Shown here one piece after another: positions 1 through 9,209 of a stretch of DNA of 64,000 nucleotides. The DNA is from Caballeronia mineralivorans PML1(12) (GTDB lineage Bacteria > Pseudomonadota > Gammaproteobacteria > Burkholderiales > Burkholderiaceae). The notes beneath the pieces are model-generated. The model had not been told where the DNA came from. It worked only from the letters and a program-made list of their open reading frames with translations, and ran no database searches. How positions within the stretch are numbered: position 1 is the stretch's first letter; every line of letters begins with the position of its first letter. The stretch lies in contig NZ_AEJF01000152.1 of the NCBI RefSeq assembly GCF_001028175.1, positions 1 to 64,000 on the forward strand. The letters are read 5' to 3'. A program made the position numbers and the translations under genes.

Positions 1-53
1 CTGTAGTACTAAGCGTTTTTAGCGTATCCGGGTTACATGCGACGGGTGCGCAT

Positions 54-86
54 AAAAAAACGGCGGCTGGGTCAACCCAGTCGCCG
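54..86 (-). terminator. Rho-independent terminator of maeB
   Basis: A 12-bp stem with one mismatch (61-72 with 75-86) has a very short loop and, read on the minus strand, is followed by seven T (54-60). It lies about 60 bases past the maeB stop and would end that transcript. Confidence 0.75.
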
Positions 87-147
87 CTTCATGGCCATCT
101 CGATTTATCGATATCAACCCGTCAGGATATCGCAATAAATTTGCGGA

Positions 148-2436
148 TCACGCTACGTTGCTCGTCGCCGTGACCCGTGCATTCGCCGACGCCACCGCCG
201 TCATGTTGATGATCCGCCGCACGGTCGCGGCCGGCGTGAGGATATGCACCGGTTTATCCGCGCCAAGCAGGAACGGCCCGACCGTCACGCCTTCGCCGCT
301 CACCATCTTGAGCAGGTTGTACGTGATATTCGCGGCCTCCACGTTCGGCATGATCAGCAGGTTTGCCTCACCGGTCAGCGTCGAGCCGGGGAATGCGGCC
401 TTGCGCACGACCTCCGACAACGCCGCATCACCATGCATTTCGCCATCCACTTCCAGATCCGGCGCACGCTCGGCGATCAGCTTGCGTGCCTCCGCCATGC
501 GCTTCGATGAAGCCGTCGGCACGCTGCCGAAGTTCGAGTTCGACAGTAACGCGACTTTCGGCGCAATCCCGAATTTCTCGATTTCGCGCGCCGCCAGGAT
601 GGTCATATCGGCGAGTTGCGTGGGCGTTGGGACCTCGTTGACATAGGTATCGCTGATGAAGAGGTTGCGCCCTTGCAGCATCAGCAGATTCATCGCGGCG
701 AAGTTCTCCACACCTTCCGCTTTACCCAACACTTGCTCAATGAATTTGAGATGGTCATGGTACGTATCGATCATGCCGCAGATCATGCCGTCGGCATCGC
801 CCAGTCGCACCAGGATTGCACCGATCAGCGTGTTGAACTTGCGCAGCGCCGCCTTCGCGTTGTCCGGCGTCACGCCTTCGCGTGCGGCGATATGGTGATA
901 TTCCTGCCAGCATTTCTGATACCGCGGATCGTCTTCCGGATTCACGATCTCGAAATCGGTGCCGGGCTTGAGCTTCGAGCCCATCTTCTGAAGGCGCATT
1001 TCCACCACCGCCGGCCGCCCGATGATGATCGGCTTCGCGATCTTCTCCAGCAGTACGAATTGCGCGGCGCGCAGCACACGTTCGTCCTCACCCTCGGCGA
1101 ACACAATACGCGCCGGCGCTGATTTCGCCGCCGCAAAAACCGGCCGCATCACCATGCCCGTGCGATAAACGGTCGTGCCCAGTTCCTCGCGATACGCGTC
1201 CATGTCGTGAATCGGCCGCGTCGCGACGCCCGAATCCATCGCGGCTTGCGCAACGGCCGGCGCGATCTTGATGATCAGCCGCGGATCGAACGGCTTCGGA
1301 ATCAGGTAATCCGGGCCGAATTCGAGCGAATGGCCTTCGTAGGCTTTCGCGACTTCATCGCCTTGATCGGTCTCTTCGGCCAGTTCCGCGATCGCGCGCA
1401 CGCACGCGAGTTTCATCTCTTCGGTGATCGTGGTCGCGCCCACATCCAGCGCGCCGCGGAAGATGAACGGGAAACACAGCACGTTGTTGACCTGGTTCGG
1501 ATAGTCCGAACGGCCAGTCGCGATGATCGCGTCCGGGCGCACCTTCTTCGCCTCTTCCGGGCGGATTTCCGGCTCCGGATTGGCGAGCGCGAGGATCAGC
1601 GGCTGCGTGCCCATGACCTTGACCATTTCCGGCTTTAGCACGCCGGCGCTCGAACAGCCGAGGAACACGTCGGCGTTATGGATGGCATCGGCGAGCGTGC
1701 GGTCCGGCGTATTGGCCGCGTACCGCTCCTTCGACGGATCCAGGCTGCCGCGTCCTTCATAGATCACGCCTTTCGAATCGCAGACCAGGATGTTCGACTT
1801 GTTCAGCCCAAGGTGAACGAGCAAATCGAGACACGCGATGGCCGCGGCGCCCGCGCCCGAACACACGAGCTTCACTTCGTCGAGCTTCTTGCCGACCACT
1901 TTCAGGCCGTTGAGAATAGCGGCCGATGCAATGATGGCCGTGCCGTGCTGGTCGTCGTGGAAGACGGGAATCTTCATGCGCTCGCGCAGCTTCTTCTCAA
2001 TGTAGAAGCACTCCGGCGCCTTGATGTCCTCGAGGTTGATGCCGCCGAGCGTGGGCTCGAGCATCGCGATGGCATCGACGAGCTTGTCCGGATCGGTCTC
2101 CGCGAGTTCGATGTCGAATACGTCGATACCCGCAAACTTCTTGAAGAGACAGCCCTTGCCTTCCATCACCGGCTTGGCGGCGAGCGGCCCGATATTGCCG
2201 AGACCGAGCACAGCCGTGCCGTTGGTCACGACGCCGACCAGATTGCCGCGCGCGGTGTATTTCTGGGCGTCAAGCGGTTCGTCGAAGATCGCCATGCAGG
2301 CAGCGGCCACGCCCGGCGAATAAGCCAGCGACAGATCCAGCTGGTTGGACAAGGGCTTGGTCGGCGTAACCGAGATCTTGCCGGGCTTCGGGTACTGGTG
2401 ATATGCGAGGGCGCTGAGCTTCAGTTGTTCGTCCAT
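148..2436 (-). CDS. maeB: NADP-dependent malic enzyme (MaeB type, with phosphotransacetylase-like domain)
   Basis: Cytosolic enzyme that oxidatively decarboxylates malate to pyruvate with NADP, linking the TCA cycle to pyruvate and NADPH supply. The start at 2436 gives about 762 residues, the usual MaeB length; the reading frame stays open 27 codons upstream, but the protein begins like the family at MDEQLKLSALAYH. An N-terminal malic domain (SLAYSPGVAAAC, DDQHGTAI motifs) and an NAD(P)-binding domain fill the first 430 residues. The last 330 form the phosphotransacetylase-like domain seen in MaeB and lost in shorter malic enzymes. It is divergent from pyrE and followed by its own terminator. 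No damage is visible. Confidence 0.95.
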   Translation of the reverse strand: MDEQLKLSALAYHQYPKPGKISVTPTKPLSNQLDLSLAYSPGVAAACMAIFDEPLDAQKYTARGNLVGVVTNGTAVLGLGNIGPLAAKPVMEGKGCLFKKFAGIDVFDIELAETDPDKLVDAIAMLEPTLGGINLEDIKAPECFYIEKKLRERMKIPVFHDDQHGTAIIASAAILNGLKVVGKKLDEVKLVCSGAGAAAIACLDLLVHLGLNKSNILVCDSKGVIYEGRGSLDPSKERYAANTPDRTLADAIHNADVFLGCSSAGVLKPEMVKVMGTQPLILALANPEPEIRPEEAKKVRPDAIIATGRSDYPNQVNNVLCFPFIFRGALDVGATTITEEMKLACVRAIAELAEETDQGDEVAKAYEGHSLEFGPDYLIPKPFDPRLIIKIAPAVAQAAMDSGVATRPIHDMDAYREELGTTVYRTGMVMRPVFAAAKSAPARIVFAEGEDERVLRAAQFVLLEKIAKPIIIGRPAVVEMRLQKMGSKLKPGTDFEIVNPEDDPRYQKCWQEYHHIAAREGVTPDNAKAALRKFNTLIGAILVRLGDADGMICGMIDTYHDHLKFIEQVLGKAEGVENFAAMNLLMLQGRNLFISDTYVNEVPTPTQLADMTILAAREIEKFGIAPKVALLSNSNFGSVPTASSKRMAEARKLIAERAPDLEVDGEMHGDAALSEVVRKAAFPGSTLTGEANLLIMPNVEAANITYNLLKMVSGEGVTVGPFLLGADKPVHILTPAATVRRIINMTAVASANARVTATSNVA

Positions 2437-2967
2437 GATAGGCCTGAGACGTTTAGGAAAAGAGTTGAGAAAATGAGTGGAATGAAGGGCTCGGAAGCTG
2501 TGCGCGGACGTGCTCAAACGTCGTTACGGATCAAATGGATTTCGCGCGCCCGGCCGGATTCGATTCGATGACGCCGCGCAACGACCCGGCACATAGGCAA
2601 CAACAGCGTTTGCACCGATGCGAAACACCCGGCCATAGCATTTTTCGGGGATAAATAGTGTACACCGCGCCATAAAATTGACGCACAGCACCATTTTCAA
2701 CAGAAACGGTGCGTGGGCATGCAAAACCGTATGCATCGATTGCACGACAACTCCCGGATTCGCAAGACAATTCCAGCAACGAACAACCACTTCGCGATCG
2801 TCCCCGTCTTGTCACTCGGGTAAAATCTCGGGCTACGCGCGCATCGAACTCCGTCGACATTCCTCTCGACCGGACGTTACCGCTACGCCAGGCGCCAATG
2901 GCCGCCGCCGCTTGATCGCCAATCAAAACTGGCCCCAGGCGCCCCTTCAAAATCCAAGGATTCGCCC
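2437..2967. other. Intergenic region between divergent maeB and pyrE
   Basis: About 530 bases with no convincing gene. Open frames here have no family resemblance or ribosome-binding site. The segment must hold both divergent promoters, but no clear sigma-70 pair, riboswitch or pyrimidine attenuator could be picked out by eye. Confidence 0.5.
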
Positions 2968-3654
2968 ATGACAGGCCTCGACCGCCAGACGATCTCCGAC
3001 ACCACCGCCAAGATGCTGCTCGAAGTCCAGGCTGTGCATTTCAACGCGGACAAACCATACATTTTCACGTCAGGATGGGCGAGTCCGGTGTACATCGACT
3101 GCCGCAAGCTGATTTCGTATCCGCGCGTGCGCCGCGCCCTGATGGAGATGGCCGAGACCACGATTCTGCGCGATGTCGGCTATGAGCAGATCGACGCGGT
3201 CGCGGGCGGCGAGACGGCGGGTATCCCTTTCGCCGCATGGCTATCCGACCGGCTGATGGTTCCCATGCAATATGTGCGCAAGAAGCCAAAGGGTTTCGGC
3301 CGGAACGCGCAAATTGAAGGATTGCTGACGGAAGGCCAGCGTGTGCTGCTGGTAGAAGACCTGACCACCGACAGCCGCAGCAAGATCAATTTCATCAACG
3401 CGCTACGCGCGGCCGGCGCGAGGGTGAACCACTGCTTCGTGCTGTTTCATTACAACATCTTCAAGGAAAGTGTCTCGGTATTGAAAGATATCGACGTGGA
3501 ACTGCACGCGCTGGCTACCTGGTGGGATGTGTTGCGCGTGGCGAAGGAAGCGGGTTATTTCGAAGCAAAGACGCTGGATGAAGTCGAGAAATTTTTGCAT
3601 GCTCCGGCTGAATGGTCGGCGGCACACGGCGGCGTAACGGCGTCACCGCAATAA
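2968..3654 (+). CDS. pyrE: Orotate phosphoribosyltransferase
   Basis: Transfers orotate onto PRPP to make orotidine 5'-monophosphate, the fifth step of de novo pyrimidine synthesis, in the cytosol. The 228-residue protein shows the type I phosphoribosyltransferase signature RVLLVEDLTTDSRSK near residue 130 (PRPP-binding loop with the acidic pair) and the N-terminal FTSGWASPVYIDCR segment typical of PyrE. The start ATG at 2968 is the only one that matches the family N-terminus. It is transcribed alone and ends at a strong bidirectional terminator. Slightly long compared with the 213-residue enterobacterial enzyme, as in other betaproteobacteria. Confidence 0.95.
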   Translation: MTGLDRQTISDTTAKMLLEVQAVHFNADKPYIFTSGWASPVYIDCRKLISYPRVRRALMEMAETTILRDVGYEQIDAVAGGETAGIPFAAWLSDRLMVPMQYVRKKPKGFGRNAQIEGLLTEGQRVLLVEDLTTDSRSKINFINALRAAGARVNHCFVLFHYNIFKESVSVLKDIDVELHALATWWDVLRVAKEAGYFEAKTLDEVEKFLHAPAEWSAAHGGVTASPQ

Positions 3655-3683
3655 TCCGTTGACACTGAATTTTCTTTGCAATA

Positions 3684-3721
3684 AAAAAAGCCGCTCGTTT
3701 CAATAAACGAGCGGCTTTTTT
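3684..3721. terminator. Bidirectional terminator between pyrE and the response regulator
   Basis: A perfect 11-bp stem (3690-3700 with 3705-3715, loop CAAT) is flanked by an A-run on the left and a T-run on the right. It can therefore end pyrE on the plus strand and the convergent regulator on the minus strand. Confidence 0.9.
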
Positions 3722-3742
3722 ATGCAACGATATTAACGATTA

Positions 3743-4448
3743 TTACGTGTTGGCGGGAATAGTATCGTCAAGATTCCCATCGCCCACGTAAGCCGAGAGA
3801 TTCAATAACGCGTTACTCTGGGCATATTGAAATAATTCAGAATCCCGTTCAATCCCCAACTTGCGCATGGCGGTATTTTTTTGCGTGCTGATCGTTTTAA
3901 TACTGCGCTTCAACTGCGCGGCAATTTCAGTAATCGTCATGCCGGACACGAATAAACGCACCACTTCGAGCTCCCGTTTCGACAACACCACGTCGCGCTG
4001 CTGACCACTCGCCGACACGCCCATGCTGTCGAGCGCGAGACGCACCGACGGCCCGATATATTCCTGCCCTCGCATCACATGAACGATGGCCAGTCCTATG
4101 TGGCTCAGATCGTCTGACTTATTGATCACGGCCGTCACACCCACTTCACGCAAGCGTTTCAGGAGCGCGGGATTTTCGAGCATGGTCAACACGACGATGC
4201 GCACCGCGCGGAAACTGACCCCCGATATAACCCAGCAACGGCATGCCGTCGCCATATCGACCGCCCGGCATGGCGAGGTCGGACACGACCACGTCGCAGG
4301 GCGATTTTTGCAAAAACTGAATCAATTCTGTCGATTGACGCGCCTGACCAATCACTTCTATGTCGGGAAATTTCAATAGCGCCTGCGCGGCGCCAAACAG
4401 AATGACAGGATGGTCATCGGCGATAATGACTTTTATCCGTTGACCCAT
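3743..4448 (-). pseudogene. RcsB/NarL-type response regulator, interrupted by a frameshift
   Basis: Two overlapping minus-strand frames together make one regulator of about 234 residues. The first (from 4448) has the receiver domain with the acidic pair D11-D12 and phospho-acceptor D57 (VVVSDLAMPG). The second resumes at VRIVVLTMLENP with the conserved lysine (NKSDD) and a LuxR-type helix-turn-helix whose RSIKTISTQK segment is characteristic of the RcsB branch. The break falls between about 4206 and 4226; a run of five C at 4219-4223 is the likeliest site, since removing one base joins the frames. It is either a real inactivating mutation or a sequencing error. No sensor kinase gene is adjacent. 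Confidence 0.8.
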
Positions 4449-4730
4449 TATTTGCCCCTCGCTCGTAAATGGACAAATCCCTCGCGCATTATCGGCAATG
4501 TGCTCTCGTTCATTACATTGTCCCTTCGGCCGGGAGAGCGAAGCTGCGGCTATACCCTACGTTACCGTGTTGCCCCTCGCTTAGTCTTGTTTTGAACATT
4601 TGAAAAGTTTTATCCTTTCGCGAAATGTTAAACTTGAATCCGCATCTAAGCCTATTTCTGAGACAAAATACATCGTTGCAGTGGGTGAAACGCCAGATTT
4701 GGCTGCGTCCGTGACAGGAGAACTCGCACC

Positions 4731-5372
4731 ATGCGCTTGGGGATCGGGCTTGTGGTTTGTGCTGTGTACCGCGTTGTTGGTTGGCGTGTCGTCAGGTTCC
4801 GAATTTCCCGCCGCTCGTTGCTGCTACCGGTTTTCTGCGCCGCGATGGTATCAAATGTGCCGCGTGCGGTCGCCGAAGTTATTGCCGCAGTCCCTTTCAC
4901 GTTGACAAGTACCGACCTCGCCGCGAACCAGCGAATGCCGCTCGCGCTCGTCTTCGACCAGAACGACTGCAAGGGTGGCAACCGTTCGCCACAACTGTCA
5001 TGGCACGGCGCGCCGGCCAGCACGCAAAGTTTCGCGGTCACCGTCTTTGACCCGGACGCCCCCGGCCGCGGCTGGTGGCACTGGGCCGTCGCGGGCATTC
5101 CTGCGAGCGTCACGCAGTTGCCGTCGAACGCAAGCGCCTCGGGCGCCTTGCGCAAGGTGGGCGCGGTGGAATCGCGCAATGACTTCGATATCGACGGTTA
5201 CGCGGGTCCTTGTCCACCGCCGGGCAAACCGCATCGCTACATCATCACCGTCTACGCGCTCAACAGCAGCGACTTGCGCCTGCGCCAGAGCAGCCCCGCG
5301 CTCATGTTCGAGCACGAGATCCGTACAACGACCATCGCCAGCGCGCAACTCGTGGTCACCTACGGGCGCTGA
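4731..5372 (+). CDS. Exported YbhB/YbcL-family (Raf kinase inhibitor-like, PEBP) protein
   Basis: Phosphatidylethanolamine-binding-protein fold, bacterial YbhB/YbcL branch; the bacterial role is not settled. The mature part begins around residue 50 (FTLTSTDLAANQ). It carries the family ligand-pocket motifs: SPQLSWHGAP, the VFDPDAPG segment, WWHWAVAGIP and GYAGPCPPPGKPHRY. The first 48 residues contain an arginine-rich stretch and a hydrophobic segment ending in AVAEV, consistent with a secretion signal, but a start further in cannot be excluded. AGGAG lies 10 bases before the chosen ATG. It stands alone and is followed by a terminator. Confidence 0.85.
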   Translation: MRLGIGLVVCAVYRVVGWRVVRFRISRRSLLLPVFCAAMVSNVPRAVAEVIAAVPFTLTSTDLAANQRMPLALVFDQNDCKGGNRSPQLSWHGAPASTQSFAVTVFDPDAPGRGWWHWAVAGIPASVTQLPSNASASGALRKVGAVESRNDFDIDGYAGPCPPPGKPHRYIITVYALNSSDLRLRQSSPALMFEHEIRTTTIASAQLVVTYGR

Positions 5373-5419
5373 GCGGCCTTTATGGCGCGTCGGCGCGTCG
5401 AAATTAGCTTTGCTAGACT

Positions 5420-5450
5420 CGCCGGTGAGCTTCACCGGCGTCGTTTTTTT
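5420..5450 (+). terminator. Rho-independent terminator
   Basis: A perfect 9-bp GC-rich stem (5420-5428 with 5432-5440, three-base loop) is followed by a T-run at 5444-5450. It lies 48 bases past the PEBP gene. Confidence 0.85.
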
Positions 5451-5536
5451 ACAGCCGGCCAACTTTTATCGCGAAGGCGCGTGGCTCCGCCTGGTTCTCG
5501 GGCAGCCTGCGGCTTTGTATCGCAGACAGGAATGAC

Positions 5537-6103
5537 ATGTCGAAAATCGTTATCGTTTATCACAGCGGCTACGGCCATACGAAAAAAGTCGCCGAAGCCG
5601 TGCTGGCCGGCACGATCGACGCCGGCGCCGACGCGAAGCTGCTCGCCGTCAGCGACCTGGATGACGCCGGCTGGGCCGAGCTCGACGCCGCCGACGCGAT
5701 CATCTTCGGCGCGCCCACGTACATGGGCGGCCCGTCGGCGGACTTCAAGAAATTCGCCGACGCCAGCTCCAAACCGTGGTTCGCGCAATCGTGGAAGGAC
5801 AAGATTGCTGCCGGTTTCACCAACTCGGCGACCATGAATGGCGACAAGCACTCGACTATCGCCTATTTCATCACGCTCGCGATGCAGCACAGCATGATCT
5901 GGGCTGGCACGGGCATGATGCCGTCGAACACGAAGGCGGCGACGCGCAACGACCTGAACTATGTCGGCGGTTTTTCGGGCTTGCTGGCGCAATCGCCGGC
6001 AGACGCATCGCCCGACGAAGCCCCGCCGCCCGGCGACCTGGAGACGGCGAAAGTGTTCGGCGCGCGAATCGCGGCGGTGACGGCGCGGTGGAACGCGAAG
6101 TAG
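5537..6103 (+). CDS. WrbA-like flavodoxin / NAD(P)H-quinone oxidoreductase family protein
   Basis: A soluble flavoprotein that probably binds FMN and carries out two-electron reduction of quinones or similar acceptors. The N-terminal phosphate-binding loop (VYHSGYGHTKKVAEA), the GAPTYMGGPSADFKKF segment that lies over the isoalloxazine ring, and the AAGFTNSATMNGDK segment are typical of WrbA/flavodoxin-fold proteins. Length 188 residues. AGGA precedes the ATG at a short distance. It stands between terminators, so is monocistronic or read through to argC. The exact electron acceptor cannot be told from sequence. Confidence 0.85.
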   Translation: MSKIVIVYHSGYGHTKKVAEAVLAGTIDAGADAKLLAVSDLDDAGWAELDAADAIIFGAPTYMGGPSADFKKFADASSKPWFAQSWKDKIAAGFTNSATMNGDKHSTIAYFITLAMQHSMIWAGTGMMPSNTKAATRNDLNYVGGFSGLLAQSPADASPDEAPPPGDLETAKVFGARIAAVTARWNAK

Positions 6104-6253
6104 ATTTTTCGACGGCGTTGCAACGGTTTTTAGGCCAATCGACCGATGTCCCCGGCAATGCCATCGCGTTGTCGCGGAAGCGCATTAAAATGGCGTTTTG
6201 ACCACGCTCGGGCGATATGACGTCCGGGCGCGACCGAACCCAGCGAGATCGAG

Positions 6254-7207
6254 ATGACCACGAAAGTATTTGTCGACGGACAGGAAGGCACCACGGGTCT
6301 GAAGATTTTCGAATATCTGTCCGGGCGGCGTGACGTCGAGGTGTTGCGTATCGAGGAAACGCTCCGCAAGGACGTGGAGGAGCGCCGGCGGCTGATCAAC
6401 GCGTCAGACGTCACGTTCCTGTGCTTGCCGGATGTCGCTTCACGCGAGTCGGTTTCGCTGGTGGACGCGGACAATCACCGCACGGTGGTTATCGATGCAA
6501 GCACGGCATTTCGCACGCACGACGACTGGGCATACGGCCTTCCCGAACTGATGCCGGCGCAACGCGAGCGCTTGCGCACCGCAAAGCGCATCGCGGTGCC
6601 GGGCTGTCACGCATCGGCGTTCCTGCTGGCCATGAAACCCCTGGTGGCGGGCGGTCTCGTTTCCGCCGATTTCGCTGCGCACGCGTATTCCATTACCGGT
6701 TACAGCGGTGGCGGCAAGAAGATGATTGCGGACTATGAAGCGGGTGGAAATCCGCGGCTTGACAGCCCGCGGCCTTACGCGCTCGGCCTCACTCACAAGC
6801 ATCTGCCGGAAATGGCAGTGCGCTCGGGCCTGAAGCAGGCGCCTGTGTTCACGCCGATCGTCGGCAACTTCCTGAAGGGCCTCGCCGTCACGACGTACTT
6901 TTCGCCCGATCAACTCTCGCGTGCCGCCAAGCCGCAAGACGTTCAGGCTTTGCTCGCCGAGTACTACACGAACGAACCGTTTGTGCGCGTGTTGCCGTTC
7001 AGCGCGGATAGCAATCTCGATGACGGTTTCTTCGACGTCCAGGCCTGCAACGACACGAACCGCGTCGAGCTGTTTGTGTTCGGCAACGAGGAGCGTTTTG
7101 TCACCGTCGCGCGCCTGGACAATCTGGGCAAGGGCGCCTCAGGTGCGGCAATCCAGTGCATGAACCTCGCGATCGGCGCTGACGAGGAATCTGGCCTCTC
7201 GCGCTAA
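6254..7207 (+). CDS. argC: N-acetyl-gamma-glutamyl-phosphate reductase (type 2)
   Basis: Third step of arginine synthesis: NADPH-dependent reduction of N-acetylglutamyl phosphate to the semialdehyde. At 317 residues it belongs to the shorter type 2 ArgC group. The dinucleotide-binding start reads VFVDGQEGTTG; the catalytic cysteine is Cys118 in VPGCHASAFL; the YSGGGKK motif and the late HLPEM segment are also present. No other arginine genes are adjacent, which is common for this family in Burkholderia. A strong terminator follows. Confidence 0.93.
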   Translation: MTTKVFVDGQEGTTGLKIFEYLSGRRDVEVLRIEETLRKDVEERRRLINASDVTFLCLPDVASRESVSLVDADNHRTVVIDASTAFRTHDDWAYGLPELMPAQRERLRTAKRIAVPGCHASAFLLAMKPLVAGGLVSADFAAHAYSITGYSGGGKKMIADYEAGGNPRLDSPRPYALGLTHKHLPEMAVRSGLKQAPVFTPIVGNFLKGLAVTTYFSPDQLSRAAKPQDVQALLAEYYTNEPFVRVLPFSADSNLDDGFFDVQACNDTNRVELFVFGNEERFVTVARLDNLGKGASGAAIQCMNLAIGADEESGLSR

Positions 7208-7262
7208 TCCGATTATCGATTCAAACGAATGTTGAGCGCGCCCGAGCGCTCATCGCTAAAGG

Positions 7263-7298
7263 CCGGTTTCCGCTATTGAGCGAAACCGGTTTTTTTTC
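7263..7298 (+). terminator. Rho-independent terminator of argC
   Basis: An 8-bp outer stem (7263-7270 with 7282-7289) and a small inner stem are followed by nine T (7290-7298). Confidence 0.9.
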
Positions 7299-7407
7299 GC
7301 CTTCAATCTGCGCTCGGGCGCGCTCTTCAAATCCCCTTCTCGAAATTTCACCGCAGGTCAATCGGAACTTCGGCCGCGGTTTCCATAGGGATTCTCCCAA
7401 TTTATTT

Positions 7408-7419
7408 ACGAACGTTCGT
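7408..7419. promoter_or_regulatory. 12-bp palindrome, possible operator
   Basis: ACGAACGTTCGT is a perfect palindrome inside an otherwise gene-free, AT-richer 360-base stretch (7299-7660) upstream of the DUF2957 genes. Such palindromes are common TetR-type operators, but no TetR gene is in the window; the role is inferred. Confidence 0.3.
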
Positions 7420-7660
7420 TCGTCGATGATTACGCGTTTTCGCACTTAAACCTTCTTCGTTTTTCATCGAAATGAAAAGTATTTTCCCTAATCAACCTTA
7501 CGGAAAAACTTTTGTTTCAATGCGCCGGCAGTGCCTTATCAGTCAAGGCGCGGCCGGAAGACCACTGTTTGAATCGGTCTTTTAGACGTTTCAGTCGGTT
7601 GACATACGAAAAAGTCATAGCGAAATTACACGCGCAAAACTAGATAAGGGAGACAGCGGT

Positions 7661-9112
7661 ATGTCGTATGCCATTTCGAAAGGACTCGCGCTCGCACTTG
7701 CGAGCGCCCCGTTGTTTGTTGCATGCGGTGGCGGCAACGCCGACAACCCGGGTCCGATCAACACGCCGCAATGTTCCGGCGCGAGTTGTGGCACGCAAGG
7801 CGCGCCGGCTGTCGGCGCGGGCGCGGGACCGCTGTGTCCGGCCAACGCAGATATTGTCGCGAGCACGTATCTGGGCGGCGCGGGCAGCGGTGAGATCGTG
7901 AGCCTGAACATCGATGCCGTTAACATGAAATACACGCTGAAATGGCTCGAATCGCCCATTCCGCTGGTCACGGGCACCGTCAATCCCACCCGCAAGGGCA
8001 CAACGATCGTGGGCGCAGTGGTGCACCCGCCCGCAGGCACGCTGCCCACCGCGGAGCAAACGCGTTGCGCGTTCGTGCTGACGCCGGGAGGCGGGCTGGC
8101 ATCGGACGGGTCGACGTATACGACCGCCGCCGCGTTCAACCAGGCGAATCCGCCGACCATTTTCATCGGTCAGGGGGTGGCCGGCGGCGGCATTCCGGGC
8201 GCGACCGTGCAATACAGCGGCGCGACGCTCACGGCCGACGGCGTCCATGCCTTTCCCGGCGTCCCGCCGCTGTTCCCGGTGCCGAACCGTCACTTCGACT
8301 TCTATCCGTTCATCGGTTTTTCGACGGTGAGCACGAACGTCGCGGATCTCAAGGGCACGTATAACGCACTGCTTTACCACCTGGTTCCATCGAATAACTA
8401 CTCGACCACGACCACGCAAGCCCAGGAATCCTTCGATGCCGCCGGCAACTGCACGGTGCCCGTGCCGGCATCGAACACAACTTGCCAGACGACGGGCGGC
8501 GCCTGGACGGCGAACGCCAGCGGTTCGTACTTCACCAGCGCGGTCGCGCCGCAAGTGCAGGGCAAACGATCGTCACCGGCGTTGACGGCTCTCGGCTTCC
8601 CCGCGTTTCCTGCCGTCGCGAACGCGAACATGGTGATCGGCAAGATCAACGGCGCCATCGTGCCGATCGTCGCGCGCACGGGTCAGGTCTTCGTGCCATC
8701 GCCACTCACGCCGCTGAACGCGAGTGCCTCGCAAGTCGACGATGAATCCGGCATCGCCATGCTCGCTGCGAACACGGTGCTCAAGTCGGGCGCGTTCGAT
8801 GGCGGTTACGTCGGCGCGGATTCGAACTTCAAGTACACGGCGACACTGCTGCAAGGTCCGGTCGGCTCGTTCATCAATCCAACGACGCAAGCTTCCGAGA
8901 CCGGTTTCGGTATGAGCTACGCGCAACAGTTGCCTGGCTTGATCGGCGTGCAGGACCAGAAAGGCGGCCAGGGCGCGCTGATTTCGGCGGGCGGGCTGTA
9001 CGGGATCTTCATTGCAGGCAGCACGGTGAACGGTGGCCTGAGCTCCACGTCCGCTAACGCCGATACGCCGGCGAGCCCGTACTTCGGTATCGGTGCGCTG
9101 CTCAGCAAATAA
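7661..9112 (+). CDS. DUF2957-family lipoprotein, copy A
   Basis: A 483-residue protein of unknown function; the family is essentially confined to Burkholderiaceae. The N-terminus has a short hydrophobic signal ending in LFVAC followed by GGGN, fitting a lipobox with the acylated cysteine near residue 22. The mature domain shares a set of segments with the next gene: SGEIV, WLESPIP or YVESPIP, TGTV.PTR.GTT, FIGQGVAGG.IPG, YPFIGFST, DDESGI, YFGIG. The start ATG follows GGGAGACAGCGGT. A 15-base leader-to-start sequence is identical in the second copy, showing a tandem duplication. Probably outer-membrane anchored. Confidence 0.85.
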   Translation: MSYAISKGLALALASAPLFVACGGGNADNPGPINTPQCSGASCGTQGAPAVGAGAGPLCPANADIVASTYLGGAGSGEIVSLNIDAVNMKYTLKWLESPIPLVTGTVNPTRKGTTIVGAVVHPPAGTLPTAEQTRCAFVLTPGGGLASDGSTYTTAAAFNQANPPTIFIGQGVAGGGIPGATVQYSGATLTADGVHAFPGVPPLFPVPNRHFDFYPFIGFSTVSTNVADLKGTYNALLYHLVPSNNYSTTTTQAQESFDAAGNCTVPVPASNTTCQTTGGAWTANASGSYFTSAVAPQVQGKRSSPALTALGFPAFPAVANANMVIGKINGAIVPIVARTGQVFVPSPLTPLNASASQVDDESGIAMLAANTVLKSGAFDGGYVGADSNFKYTATLLQGPVGSFINPTTQASETGFGMSYAQQLPGLIGVQDQKGGQGALISAGGLYGIFIAGSTVNGGLSSTSANADTPASPYFGIGALLSK

Positions 9113-9209
9113 GCATTGCTAAGCACGCAACACGTACACAAGCACACAAGACCAGGGCCGGCACGCGCCGGCTGCCAACGAACGAATAAATGTGGATGGA
9201 GACAGCGGT

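Noticed and set aside
2531..2950. Open frames of 88-139 codons upstream of pyrE
   Set aside because: They overlap each other in several frames, lack family resemblance and cover the expected divergent promoter region.
2668..2967. Riboswitch or pyrimidine attenuator before pyrE
   Set aside because: No stem followed by a T-run and no recognisable riboswitch core could be found by eye.
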